Shown piece after piece: positions 10,260 through 22,840 of a stretch of DNA of 64,000 nt (the first letter of the stretch is position 1; each line of letters starts with the position of its first letter). The notes beneath the pieces are model-generated. The model was not told the DNA's origin, did not search any database, and was given only the letters and a program-made list of their open reading frames with translations. Both the position numbers and the translations under genes were made by a program. The stretch spans positions 88,653,042 through 88,717,041 of the forward strand of contig NC_133392.1 in NCBI RefSeq assembly GCF_047511655.1, in the 5' to 3' direction. The stretch is from Castor canadensis. Lineage: Eukaryota > Chordata > Mammalia > Rodentia > Castoridae.

Positions 10260-11984
10260 TTCTGCCTCCACATAAGAGACAGTTTTCTGAATGTGGTATT
10301 TGATACTTTCACCATTTATCTGAAGCAAGCACGAACCACAGAGAAGCCTAAGATGTGCTTATGCAGGAAACTGCCATTAAGACATGAGTTGTAGGTTGAT
10401 GAGTAAGGAGAAGTTTAAAACTGGGAAAAATTCCTTTACCTTACCTCCTCCATTTCCCACCCTCCCAAAGGCCACCTCTGATCCTGCTTCATTGCAGCCA
10501 ACCTGGACTCTAGTGATGCCACCATTCTCCTTCATGTCACCTCCAAAGTCACACTCAAGGTCCCCACTTGGTGGGAGCATCCCCTTTCTGTCATCTGGGC
10601 TGCTTTCTGCTCTCTTTGAAGTTCCTCTTGCTGTCTCTAGCAAGTACTGTGTTGCAAACACGCAGCTCGCCAAAGCCTCGCGTGATCTTGTATTGGGAAA
10701 TTCAACGATCATTCATAGTAAAGATTCCTAGAGAAGTACAGATTTTGTCATTTTTCAACTATTTTTCTAGCTAGTGACAACTTTCTAAGCTTCTGTTTTT
10801 TCATCTGCAAAATGAGGGTTTGGGACCTTCATTCTAATAGTCTAGAAGTCCAAGCTTGGTGATGGTCACTCAGCTGGAGTGTACTGATACCCAGCAGTAG
10901 AGCTTTGTCCCTTTATAAGGCCACGCTCTTTTCATTCCACCCAGCACATTTGCATGTGCACAAGCCTGAGCCAAATTGCCTGCCTGTTTAAATCTGTGTC
11001 AGTTTGAGAACAAGGAGCTAGTCTTGTCTTCTATACCTTTAAATACTTAGTAGTCGGGATTGACTACTGAAGTGTGTCTCCTTCGATGCAAACACTATCT
11101 TATCCATCTCTGTATCCATCCACCATCACCCACCACTTCTTCCTTGATGTTTTGCACATTGAAGATGCCTAATAACTGCTTTTGAATGAGTGAATAAAGG
11201 AAGGACGTCCTGTTTTGGTTATCTCAGTCAGTATTTCCATGTGAAGAGGGCAGCAGGATGCAGCTCTGGGAAGATGTGAACCATTCTGTTGCTCCAGGAA
11301 AGGCAGCTGAAGTCTCAGAGCAATTAAAGAATAGGAATGCTATTGGAGTCTCTTATTCTGTTCTCTATTTCATCACAATGGTTCTTCCTTGTCACAGCCT
11401 AAAACAGTGAGGTAACTTTATAAATCATTTGTGATTAGCCATCTCACCCACTATCTACCCAACTCAAGAGGAGATGCTAGCACCCTTTTACCATTCTCTT
11501 CCAAAGGGCTGAAATCAAAGTCTCCTCATGAGTCATATTTAGCTCACCTATTGTGGTTATGCACTGTGGCTTGGTAGCATGGAGTTCTTTATGCTGGCAT
11601 TTGCTTAAGCTACCTATTTAGCTCATTATGTGCACTTGCTTTTATATTGCAAATCCTATGCTACGTGCAGAAAGAAAACCACAACCTGTCATTGTTATAT
11701 TGCAATCAGTATTTCATCTATCATATCTATTATACATCAAGATCTTTGGCTGTTTAATACCCAAACTCCTCCCCCTTACACATGCCACAAACCAAAATGG
11801 GTATCTGAAGATACCTCACAAATGAGCCAAATTCCCTGAGATTCTCCGTTCTTCCATAAAAGATTTAAGTAATTTTAATAAGGTCAACAAATGAATATTA
11901 GATGGGATAGCCGAACTGTCACATCATGATTACAACACGAATTCAGACCCAGGTGCCTGACTGCCAACAGAATTTAGACAATTT
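10260..11984. other. Non-coding sequence with old L2/MIR remnants
   Basis: Around 10,780-10,830 'cttctgttttttcatctgc' plus 'aaaatgagg' resembles a MIR core. Around 11,100-11,210 'tgaatgagtgaataaagg' resembles an L2 3' end. No coding gene is seen. Confidence 0.45.
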
Positions 11985-12202
11985 GCCAGGGACCCGTGGT
12001 TCATGCCTGTAATCCTAGCTATGCAGAAAGCAGAGATCAGGAGGATAGCGGTTCAAAGCCAGCCCAGGGAAATAGTTCACAAGACCCTTCCTCAAAAATA
12101 GCCAACACAAAACAGGGCAGGTGGAGTGGCTCAAGTGGTAGAGTGCCTGCCTAGCAAGTGTGAGGCCCTGAGTTCAAACCCTAGCACTACCAAAACAGAA
12201 TT
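11985..12202 (+). repeat. Composite B1-dID-like SINE
   Basis: 'cagggacccgtggttcatgc' left part; 'gagtggctcaagtggtagag' and 'ctgagttcaaaccctagcac' right part. Confidence 0.87.
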
Positions 12203-13560
12203 TGATATCAGGCAGGGTCCCAGAAATGACCCAAAACATGACAACCCAATGGATTGTCCCTGGAGAGAGCAACACAAGAGTCATCTATTCACTTCAATAC
12301 TTGTATACTCAATGCTTGCACCTGGTGGGCAGATGCCATCCATGTAACATACAATATTAATTTTTAAGGCATAATGCCCCTCTTTAAATTAGCCAAGTAA
12401 TGATATAAAAGCTGAAATCGAAATTCCTCACAGCCTTCCCATGAAGAGCATCCTGCTGCCCGGCAAGAGAGGCAAAGGAAGGGTGGAGATGTGGAGCCAG
12501 ACTGTGCTGGATTTGTGGCTCAGCTCCTGTGGAACACAAGACAGGCACAACCTCTTGAAGCGGTCGGAGTCCAAGGTAAGCTGCTTCACAAACACTCAGC
12601 CAATAATAAAATGTTTTGAAAAGCACTTAAGCTTAATGGGTTGAGGTGTTAACTCACTGGAAGCTTCTGTTACTATGGAGAGGGACTGTGCAGAACAGAG
12701 TAGCGCCACGGGAGGGGAAGGGAACGCCATTAGGAAAAGTCATGCCACACACAGCAAACACACAGCAAGGAGGCCTCCTGTATGTGACGGTAGCTCCACT
12801 GGGCCCAGAACAATGATGATGGGCCCAAGGGAGGTCTGATCAGTATAGTCTTCAGATCCCCTGATGCCTTTCGGGTTGAATCAGGCTTTTTCATTCACCA
12901 CTCTCCCCAGGCCTGCTGCAGACCGGACCTTCTAGAACCAACCTTATGCTTCTCAGCATGAGGCCCCTTCTTGGCCATCAGCTCAGGTGCCAAGAAAGAG
13001 ACATCCGTTCTAGAGTGCATAGACACGCACACGTGCACAGGTTTTCATGGGCTGTTCCCCTAGACTCCCTGACGCATGGCAGGCCATAGAGATGTCATCA
13101 GGCCCAGGAAGCTGTCTGGTAAGAACAATGATTTTAGTTCACCCTGTCTACTAAGTTGGTGGTCTCCATTAGTCTTATTATATTGTCATTTCCTATCGAA
13201 TGAGCATCGCCTTTAAAAGGATTTCACTCTGCAAACTTCAATGGCATCATCCCCTGAATGTTCATGCTCTAACACCCACAGCCATCTGGCAGCCATTCTA
13301 GTTCCTTGGGGCTGTGCATCAGGAAGCAAACAGGTTCATCCTAACACCATTTAATGCATGCATTCCTGATGCTCCTCTACAGCGCAGGACGCTGGGAGGG
13401 GCCGAGCCGTCAGTGGGTTTAGTGTCCTCCTGACCCAAACTGTTAACTCATCTGAACCATGGCTGTTGGCTCAGCAATGGTTTAATACTTTGAAATTCAT
13501 CCTTCATCAAGACTATCCATCTCCAGGCCTCAGATTTATAATGTTCTCCAATACAGCAAA
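12203..13560. other. Non-coding intergenic sequence
   Basis: No recognisable coding frame or young repeat. Nothing further can be supported. Confidence 0.45.
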
Positions 13561-13561
13561 C

Positions 13562-13880
13562 ATTTTTATTTTATTTTTTAGGGTGTTAATTTATTACTGT
13601 TGTTGTTGTTGTACTGGGGATACACTGTGACATTTACAGAAGTTCTTAGAATATATCATAGTTGGATTCACCCCCTCCATCATTCTCCCTTATCCCCCAC
13701 CACCACCCCATTCCTGGAATAGTTTCAGTAGGTCTCATTTTTCCCATTGTCATACATGAGTACATAGCATTTCCACAACATTCACCCTCCTACACCTTTT
13801 CCTTATATCTCCCCCCTCCCACTGGTACCAACCCCCAGACAGGACCTGTTTTACCTTCTTGTTCTCGGTTTTTGAAAACA
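13562..13880 (-). mobile_element. 5'-truncated LINE-1 3' end
   Basis: On the minus strand it reads a polypurine-rich 3' UTR ('ggtaccagtgggagggggg', 'gagaatgatggagggggtg', 'aatgtcacagtgtatcccc') ending in a simple (CAA)n/A-rich tail. The same family recurs in plus orientation at about 21,945-22,110, which supports repeat status. Confidence 0.65.
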
Positions 13881-14619
13881 AGACATGTGAGTGACCCCAC
13901 ATGCAAAGGAACTCATGCGTGAGGTTTGATACTCTGTGTATCAAACACAGATCATTTGGAGGTGATCCATATGACAATGGGCCATGTGCTGAGGGTTCAC
14001 ATGTGCAGTACCTCTTGCTATCTAAAGGTTCCCAGCCACCTTCTCTCCTGCCCCTGGTGCCCTGGGTCCTGCCCAGCCTCCTCCCAACACTTCTACTTTC
14101 AGTGACTACTTCCAGCTCTACCCCTAGCAGGGGACTGGGCACAGGGAGCATGACTCAGAATGTCCACAGGTGGACACAGCAGTGACCTCACACTAACAAT
14201 GCCACAGTGCATTTGGCAGGTGATTTAGTGTGCATAAGCCTTGTGCCTGCCCCCGACTAAGTCACCAGCTATCTCCTGTCTTGGAAGATGCAATAGCCTT
14301 GGATGCCTAAGGCACCAGGCCTCTGGGAAGAAGAGATGCCTGGCTCCACTTTCTGCCTCTGGCTGGGGCACAGCCTGTCAGTCTGACAGCTACTGAGGGG
14401 GAACCCCTCAGCCGGTGGTTCAAGTCTCAGGGTAGAACCTAATGTTCCAAAGAGGAGCTATGTGTGCCTGGTGAGTATTCTACTATGAGTGCCTGAGAGA
14501 GGTGACATTAAAGAGCAAATAAAAAAATATCAGAATTGTAAAATAAGTCTGAGTCTGCAAAATAAAAGAAAAAAATTCTGTGTCTTAATACCTCTAACAG
14601 AATTTCTTCCTGACTTTGG

Positions 14620-15015
14620 AACAGGGGCTCCCATTTTCACTTTACACTGGGCTCCAGTAACCAGACCTGGCTGCCAATGTGACCCTTTTCAACTTGACTT
14701 TGACCACTTACCTATGAAACTCTTCAATGCTTCCCCATGACTTGGTGCATAAGGCCCAAGTCCTTGTCCTTCCTTGTCCTGAACAGACTGATTTGCTCAA
14801 CCTCACCTCTTCCCACTTGCTCATGCTCACCCTGCTTCTCAGCCATCTTGAAAGACTAGCAGCACCCTAATCATGCCTTGCTGCTTTTTTGTCACTGCTA
14901 CTCACATATTCTTTCTTCTATTGTCATTCTCCTGCCCCAGTTCTATCTGAATACATTAACTCCAGCTTCTTTTCTTTCCACAGACTTCCCTAACCAACCC
15001 CAGAAGACTGCTATC
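14620..15015 (+). repeat. L2 LINE 3' fragment
   Basis: Text of the type 'gggctccagtaaccagacct', 'aaactcttcaatgcttcccc', 'gcataaggcccaagtcctt' and 'acagacttccctaacc' follows the order of the mammalian L2 3' region. It is heavily diverged. Confidence 0.55.
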
Positions 15016-17591
15016 ATGGCCTTGAACACTCTGTCCTATAACCTCAGATGTACCTGGCCTCACCATTACACTCATGGAACAAGGTCCTGACAAGAGGACC
15101 TTGTGGACTTCCTATTCTAGTACCAGGTAGAGCATCTGAATTCCCCTCCAAACTGAACATGCTGGCTCTCTGCCCATTCCCTTCACTGCCTGCTTAGTGA
15201 GATGATTTGGATCAGATAAGTCAGTCACTTCAGCTACTTCCTCCCAACAGAAGAATGTTTCAATGATCAAGATGTTGAGCGCACCATTTTAAACCTATTT
15301 GATAGGCTTACCACTTTCATGTTACCCAATGAGCTTTCAGATTTCAGTCCTTGTTTATCTCCAAACCTCAGCCACAGAAACTGGAGATAAAAAACACTGG
15401 ACTCTTTTTTTGTAAGAAAATAAACTATTTTCCCCTTCAGAACATTCATGAAGTTCTAGCAACCCAATCCCGATACCTAGATCTTTCTCCACCTATTGGA
15501 GGTCAATGTCTCAGATAAGGGAACTTATGATCTTGACCTAGTATGTAAACATAAGCTATCTGATCATCCAGCCCTGACCCTTCACTTTGCAGGTGAGGAC
15601 ACCGAGATGTTGAAAGTCAAGTGCTGCCCCCTTGGCCTGACTCCTGGGCCCATGCTCTACCTACAGTACCACACAGCCTCGTGTGACCTGGGAGTACTGT
15701 TCCAGGCTTTCAGTTTACCATCTTGTCTGTTTCTCCTTGAAGATACAGGGTCACCCTTGCTTCTGGGTTTCTTCCTTCGGGATCTCTACTCTACAATGTT
15801 ATCCCATCTGTTGTCTAGCAGTTTAAAACCTACCAGCCACATTAAACTAACCATGACTCTGGTGTTCTCTACTTTTGCTTCTCACTGGTGCTTCTCCACC
15901 CCCAATGTCTATCAGGTGGTTTGTTAAAAATTGGGAAGGAGGAGAAATGCGACCATGACTGAGCCATGAGCAAAGCGATAGTACAGTCTATGGTTTACGT
16001 CCCTAAATTGTGGGGCAGCCAATGATAAAGAGATGATCCTTGGTGACATACAGTATTGACAGAGCAGCCACACAAACCACATTCAATATCTGTCTGAACC
16101 AACTGCTGGCTTGCTTTTGGTGTTTGGAGCGGAGGGAGTGTTGTAATTGCTGTCACAATCGTTTCATGAACAGTCCTCTCCTTATTCCACTTCCACCACC
16201 ATTCATGGATTAATCAGCCAGTAGGTTTCTGTTCCAGGCAGAGAGCAATCAGCAAATCAGACACTTTCCAAATAGACTGGAAATGGGTGGTTTTATTGCA
16301 CATACTCCCAGTCACCTTGCTAACTGCCTTCAGATTTCGGAAATGTCATTAAATATTCTGTACAAGAAACACGGGAAACCCTAAATGTGGCCAGCCTCAC
16401 CCCTACTCCCTCCCCAACATGCCATCCTTGAGGCACATTCTAAACTTACAGAAATGTGGCCAGGAGAGAGTTAGACTATTTTGTGTGATGCAGTACAGCC
16501 TGTTCAACTTTTGCATAGCAATTCAGCAAACACAGTTTTAAGCATTCAATTCTACTTCTACAGCTTCTTAAAATTCCCTGCAATATAATTATACTGATGG
16601 GAATGCAGAAAGATAATTGCTTTTAGAGGAAAGTTTCTCCTTTGTTCCATGTTCATCTGGCTTCCAGAAATGGAACAAGAGCCCTTCAACAGCAGAAATA
16701 CACATCCATGTGTCTCTAGTTATCATTTATTTACAAAGATAGACCTTGACAAATGTAATTTGTTCAATAAAATTAAAAGGATGCACGATAATTCACTTAG
16801 ACAAAGAGACTTGAAAGGGGACGTCATCGGCAGCAGCGCCGTCCATCATTCCAAATGATCAGCTGACTTTGAAGAAGTGGCAGGTGTTCCCCTTTTGGAA
16901 TGCAGCAGTGAAATAGTATTTAGAAGGGGGAAAGAAAGAAAGAGAGCTAGGAATTGGAGCAATTCTTTATTCAGGCAATAATTATACAAATTAGATCTAT
17001 GAAAGCCAGAGAGTGATTGTGCCTTGAACCCTGTCTGTGTGCATAGAACAATGGGGAAATTAATAATTAAATCTATTACATATGCTCATAATTCAATACA
17101 AAAGATACCTCCGTAGTTCAAACACTCCTGTATTTTCATTTGAATAAGGCTTTCACACATTCTCCTCATTATATATGTATTATATTTTAAATTTAACAGC
17201 TTATTTTGTTGCCTTTATGTTTGAATTAATAAGGGCACACTTTAATGCACTAATGGGGAATTGCATTAGCCGGCTTTGCAGACATACTTTGAAAAATCTC
17301 CAGTTTCCCAAGGGTGAAATCAATTTGCCCTGTAACGTGTTGTCTCGCAGACACATCTGGAATCTTGGAAGAACAGCTCCCCTCTACAAGCTTCTGATTT
17401 GGGCCTCTGTATTTGAAAGAAGACCCCCAGAGTAGAAAGCTTTGCTAAGTTGAACAGAACCACCAAGATCATCCCAGGGTCTGGCAGCCTCTTAGCCAGG
17501 TAACATGCCGGCCATGCTTGGCCCATGCTATTTTTCCATAAGCAAGAATAATTTTCCTATGAAAAAGTAAGAATTTTTAACCCAATAATTC

Positions 17592-17624
<33 letters not shown>

Positions 17625-19000
17625 CTCTGCTTCTGGCTCTCTTCATATCCCTATTTTTAACTCTTTACAGTATCTCTGAGGCATGGAGAGTGAAGAAGAC
17701 CAGAGAATTAGAGATGGAGAGAAAGAAAGAAATAGTCTATGGTAGGTAAGAGTACCACAATTGCAGAGGTGCCAGTGAACAGCACCAGAATTAGTAGTGG
17801 CCCCAGGCAGGGGGATCTTGGATCATTAAAATCACATCAAAGTGGAGGCTCAATTTCCTAGAAAACAGGGTGACTCCACTGGAGGATTGAACACAAAGGT
17901 TATAATCAATGGAAAACATCCATCTCTTGCAAATCAGAAAAGAGACAAAGAAGCCAGGAGTTGTGAGAGAGGGGAGGAAGCCGAAACAACCGCTCCCATC
18001 TGCGCAGTGGCTTCCAGCATACCCAGGCCGCCCTGGCACACGTGGACCCACTTGCCACACATGGACCCACTTGCCGCTGCTGCCACTGCGGTATGACAAG
18101 GAGTTTTGTGCCTTCGGAGGAGCACCAAATCCAATGATGTTAATTGCATTGCAGATTTCTAGCGTCATTAGCAATTCTTGAAATTACATTTGCCCTGCTC
18201 GAGTTCTCTATTTCCAGCCTGGTAGACAGAGGGGGCAGGTCTCTGAAGGGGATACGGGTTACAGAGAAATCCAATTGGACACGTTGGCTTCAGGTGTGCA
18301 GGTGGAGGCTGGCCGGTAGGGATTCACAGCCCAGGAAAAATGCTTGTTTGTCTTATTTTAAATGCTGATTGCCGGGAGAATAAACAAAACCCGCAGCTAA
18401 ATGGGCCTTAAAGGAACACTGAGAATTTTGGAAAGAAAAAAGCCTTACCAAATAACAGTTGGAACTAACCCTGTGGGTCCTATGGTGACAAGCACCATCC
18501 AACCACCCTGAGCAATGGAGTAACTTGCATTTGAAATAGTTGGTGCAGAAATAACCACTCTCCTTTTGTTTGTTTGTGTTTAAAACAAATGAAGAAAATC
18601 CAGATGAATTGGTGTCTATGCTTTGTTTGTTTGTTTCCTTAAAGAGAGCATGTTTGCTCATTAGGAAAGGTAGACAGCCAGCTCTAGAAACAAAAGCCCC
18701 AAGTCCATGTCTCTCCTGGGCTTTGAACAGGACACTTTGCTCCAACATTCCCCAACCACACAGCTCAGTACTGTTGAGAAATGAAAGAGACATACTCAGA
18801 GGACAGCAGAGGTCAGAGTCAGCCTCTCCCAAGGCTGCTGGCTCCTGACAACGGGGCAGGACTCTTTGTGTTTGTGACTTCCATTGCAGAGTCATGGAGA
18901 GTTCACCAACACCATCTCCTTCCAGGGTAGCCTCTATTCAATCTAGAGAGAGAAAAGGGGCCAGCTCCTGGGTATTTTCTCCACAATTTATCCCAGATAA
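15016..19000. other. Non-coding sequence, in places TAAT-rich
   Basis: No gene is recognised. Unique-looking stretches near 16,650-17,350 and 18,100-18,220 have homeodomain-like cores ('ctaatggggaattgcattagc', 'gatgttaattgcattgc', 'gtcattagcaattc') and may be conserved elements. A (CT)n tract lies at 17,592-17,617. Confidence 0.45.
17592..17630. repeat. (CT)n microsatellite
   Basis: About 13 uninterrupted CT units followed by interrupted CT-rich sequence. Confidence 0.9.
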
Positions 19001-19007
19001 TTAAATT

Positions 19008-19112
19008 GCACACACATATATGTACATACACACATAAGACACATACACATACATACATACACACTCTTATAAACCCGAAACATACATAAAACAGTATACA
19101 TACACACACGTA
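19008..19112. repeat. CA/CATA-rich microsatellite
   Basis: Mixed (CA)n, (CATA)n and (TACA)n units: 'cacacacatatatgtacata', 'acatacacatacatacatac'. Confidence 0.85.
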
Positions 19113-19655
19113 GAGGGAGTGCATAGCTTCTAATTAGTCCATCTACTCGAAATAATGAAGCCAGTTTTAATGAAATACTGTTTGAGGTAACTGGCAAGCA
19201 AAGGTGCCATGCTTAGCAAAGCATTAATAACCTGAGTCATTCACACTTGGGGATAGCTAGCTGCATCCGTCACATTCACAGCAGTCACAAACAAGCTCAG
19301 TTCTCTGCCAGGGCCCACACACCAGAGTGTGGGGAGCACAGCAGGGAGAGTCCCGAGCCCAGGCATCTCCTGTCCACTGTGGTAGACAGTGCCCCAGCTG
19401 CAGTGGCATTCATAGTCCCAAGATGGAAGAAGGTTAGCCTGTTCTTAGAAAGGATCCCAGCAGGAATCCAGTCAAGCCCATTGGCTCTGACCATAGAATA
19501 GCAGGTAAATGACTAAGGTACTGTAGAGAGCTCAGAGCTCCCCATTACATCTGAGGGTGACGCTGGGAACTGGGTGGAAGGGGGATCAGAATTTCCCCTT
19601 TTGTTGTTCTACCTTTTATCTGCACAGTGATTTATTGACATCAATAAGTTAAACA

Positions 19656-19893
19656 GCTAGGCACCAGTGTAATCCTAGCTACTTGAAAAGCTGAGATCAG
19701 GAGGATCATGGTTCAAGGTCAGTCTGGGCAAACAGTTCATGAGACCCCCATCTCATGAATCAGAGCAAGTAACCAGAGCAAAATGGACAGGAGGTGTGGT
19801 TCAAGTGGTAGAGCACCTGCTTTGTGAAAGACTGCTTTGGAAACACAAAGCCCTGAGTTCAAACCCCAAGCCCACCAAAAAAAAAAAAAGTAA
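19656..19893 (+). repeat. Composite B1-dID-like SINE
   Basis: 'ggcaccagtgtaatcctagc' left part; 'gtggttcaagtggtagagca' and 'ctgagttcaaaccccaagcc' right part; A tail. An extra segment 'tttgtgaaagactgctttgg' is inserted in the tRNA-like half. Confidence 0.87.
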
Positions 19894-21040
19894 CACATGA
19901 GATGATTATCAAATGTGATGATGTTAATATTTAAATTCTTAAATCAAGGGTAGCATTCTCCAACAGCACATGGATAATACCACACAACACATCCAGAATC
20001 GAGATGGAACTTTTCTTATTTGTCCAGCAGCAGGAGACATTTACAGACAGAGGAATACATGATTTTTAGACAAAAGGATGGTTTACCAGGTCTCCTGCTG
20101 AGAAATCTTTACAAACTCCTGTCACCAAAGGCAATGAGATGGACATGCTACCTGCCACGTGCAGGGTCAACCAGTGAGACGGTTCAGTGGCACCTGGTGC
20201 CTCTGAACATTTCCTGAAAGGAAGGGACCTGTATAAAAGCCCATAATAAGGTGCCCAGCATTACATGGTTTATCCCTATGGCCTGGCCACATTATGAATT
20301 CCTCTTCAAGAGCCCTTCTCTTCCTTTCTACCCCCGAGAGCAAGCAAAAGGTGCATAAAATGAAGGAAAACAGCAACAGCTCAGAGAATGTTTTCTGCTT
20401 ATCCCACTCAAGGAGGGAAAAGCAGGTGCCTTTTGATTTTTCAAGAATGCTTTGGTGAAGAAAACAAAAACAAAAACAAAAAAAAGAGTGCTTTGGTGGA
20501 AGACCAGAAGTAGAAGCACAGACTTGACAGTGACTGCTACCATTTATGGAGCCCCTTTCATTTGGCAAGAGGGCACTTTACAAAGTAGTTCTTAACCTTC
20601 AGATGATGAGATGGTGTAGGTAGTGGTGTTCCCAAGACATTGTGTACCTTACCCACAGTCCCAGTTCTCTCACATGACAGACAGACCCAAGAAGACACAA
20701 GCCTGGAGGACTGGATCCCATATCCTCCTGCTCCTCCCTCTTCCATTTTCCTCTGCTAGTCTTTCGTCCTCTGTCCATCTTCTCTTTGGCCTTGAAGTCA
20801 AAGCTAGTAGTTTAACTTCCTAGGCTGTGGTCCCAGGGAACAGCAATGGGCATCAGGCCTGGGCCACAGCCACCTTATCAGTCAAAAGGCAACTTCCAGG
20901 GAAGACAGTCTTTGTTCCCAATTCTCTGACAGATCTGGTGGCCCTGGGAAGCAGAAAGAGTACCTGAAGTGTGCTGTCAACTCCAAGAAGGCAGAAAAGG
21001 CACCTCCCTTGGTTTAAAGCCTTATTCTGTAGAATGGTGA
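19894..21040. other. Non-coding sequence before CpG island 2
   Basis: No coding gene is recognised. A weak MIR-like segment may lie near 20,530-20,630. Confidence 0.4.
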
Positions 21041-21049
21041 AGGGAAGGA

Positions 21050-21850
21050 AGCCTTGGTGTGGGAGGGGACAAGCACAGAGCCCACCAAGAGGAGTCCTGG
21101 AGACAGGACAGGGACGGTGGAGGTGGAGCGTAGGGGCGCAGAGAGCCAGGTGGGACCAAGGAGCCCTTTGCTTGGGTGTGGTGCAAGAAATGGCGACATA
21201 TAAATGGGGGTACAGACCCAGAGGTGAGGGGGCCGCAGGCGACTTTGAAGCGGGGAACTCGATTTGAGAAGAGTTTGGGACTGTATGGGTCCTTTAGAGA
21301 GGAAATGACGTGGGCCGAAAGTGGAGGGGGCGCGCGGGTGCCTGGGACCCCCGTCTGGGCAGCATCGCGACACATGGGCGGCACTGCACCCCTTCTACCC
21401 CACTGCCCTGCGAGCGAAATCTACCGCAGATCTGCTGCCTTAAAAATAGAAAGACAAGGAAGTACGTCCAGCGCCCCAAATCCTTGCACCCACGCCACGC
21501 CAAGCAAAGGCATTAATAATCCGGAGATCGGGCGGGGTGGGGACCGATGGGAACAAACCATCTCGGGCCTTCGCTGTTTCAAACGCTGGACCGAAGGCTC
21601 CTGGCACCAAACTGAGCGCGATTGCCACCGCCAGGCTGGACAGCACCGGGATGAGAGGACCCGAGGCCTGACCCATACGGAAAATCCTCCTGGGCCCCGC
21701 CGCGCCAGCCGCGAGGATGTTCCTGTGGCGCCACCTAGTGTCCGAGGAGCAGACGACGCCTGGCGACAGGGCAGCAAGGACAGGCTGCGACCAGTCTGGG
21801 GACCTCAGCGTCAGGACCCAACCTCGAATGAGCCTTTATCCTTGGGGGGC
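21050..21850. promoter_or_regulatory. CpG island, second
   Basis: GC-rich with many CpGs ('gtaggggcgcagag', 'gggggcgcgcgggtgcctgg', 'cagcatcgcgacac', 'gagatcgggcgggg', 'gccccgccgcgccagccgcg'). It is isolated inside AT-rich intergenic sequence. It carries a 255-codon plus-strand open frame (21,176-21,943) that runs into a poly-A stretch and matches no family I know; GC-rich islands produce long chance frames, so I do not call it a gene. A promoter, enhancer-type island or lncRNA exon is more likely. Confidence 0.5.
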
Positions 21851-21939
21851 TTCTGGCTGTGGACCAAGGACGCTCCTCCTCCGTGCAAAAAAAAAAAAAA
21901 GTCCTTTAGACCTCTCTCTCTTCTTTCTGCCCACCTAAC

Positions 21940-22125
21940 CTAAGTAGAAAATTTGCCAGAAGATGGGGGAAAAGAGAGATAAAGTGGAATGATGGAGGGA
22001 TGAATTCAAGTACCATATATTTGATATATTGTAAGTACTTTTATAAATGCCACAATGTACCCACAGCACAATTAAAAGAAAAAAAGAAGAAGCAGCAAAG
22101 GAAAAAAAAAAAAAAAGAATGAACG
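21940..22125 (+). mobile_element. 5'-truncated LINE-1 3' end
   Basis: 'gaatgatggagggatgaatt', 'tatatttgatatattgtaag' and 'aatgccacaatgtaccc' followed by an A-rich tail. It is the same family as the minus-strand copy at 13.56-13.88 kb. Confidence 0.65.
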
Positions 22126-22379
22126 GAAGAAATGACGCTGAGACGTCCATGAGGTGATGTCTGGTTTTTCCTAAATACAATGGCAAGTCGATTATTAATT
22201 CATCCAGAAAAAATATAGATGCTGTCATCGTACAAACATGAGTACCCAGCACAACTGAGCCTCAGACCATCTGGAGATGCTGCATGAGACAGACTGAACT
22301 AGAACTTGGAGTGGGACAAAGAAGAACCTTTACTTTAATAGTAAATAAAAGACCTCCTGAGAAGATTCCACCGTGTAAT

Positions 22380-22600
22380 GGAAAGAATAAAGACTGGGGA
22401 GCCAGTAGGCTAGAGTTCTGGCATTGACTTTACTGTTTCTGTGTGACCTTGACAAGGAGGAAACAGTTTTTACCTCTCACAACAATGCTGTAAGGTCCAG
22501 ATTATTGTTTCCATGTGACAAAGGAAGAATTGTGGCTCCAGGAGTCTGCCTAAGGTCAGGCATAGGTCATCAGCCACACCAAGCTTCAAAACCACATCTG
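22380..22600. repeat. Possible MIR-like remnant
   Basis: 'gccagtaggctagagttctgg', 'ctgtgtgaccttgacaagg' and, beyond, 'gtgacaaaggaagaattgtg' resemble MIR modules in both orientations. The match is weak. Confidence 0.4.
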
Positions 22601-22641
22601 CCTAACTTTAACAATCATCACCGCTGATAAACAGAGTCCCT

Positions 22642-22840
22642 AAGCCAGGTGTGGTGGTACGCACTTGTAATCCCAGACTCTCAGAAGGCAGAAGCAGGAG
22701 GATCAAAAATTAGCGGACATTCCTGGCAAAGTTAGCAATACCCTATCTCAAAAGCAAAAGAAAAGGGATTGGGAGAATAGCTCTACTAAGCGGTAGAGCA
22801 CTTTCAAGGCCCTGAGATCAATCCCTGGTACTGAATGGGG
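22642..22840 (+). repeat. Composite B1-ID SINE
   Basis: 'gccaggtgtggtggtacgca' left part, 'ggcagaagcaggaggatc', then ID-like 'gcggtagagcactttcaagg' and 'gagatcaatccctggtact'. Confidence 0.83.

Noticed and set aside
18353..18895. 180-codon minus-strand open frame
   Set aside because: No domain, no plausible splice context, unrelated overlapping frames on the other strand; looks like chance in non-coding DNA.
21176..21943. 255-codon plus-strand open frame
   Set aside because: It lies in a CpG island, where stop codons are rare by chance, ends in a lysine run from a poly-A tract, and resembles no family I recognise.
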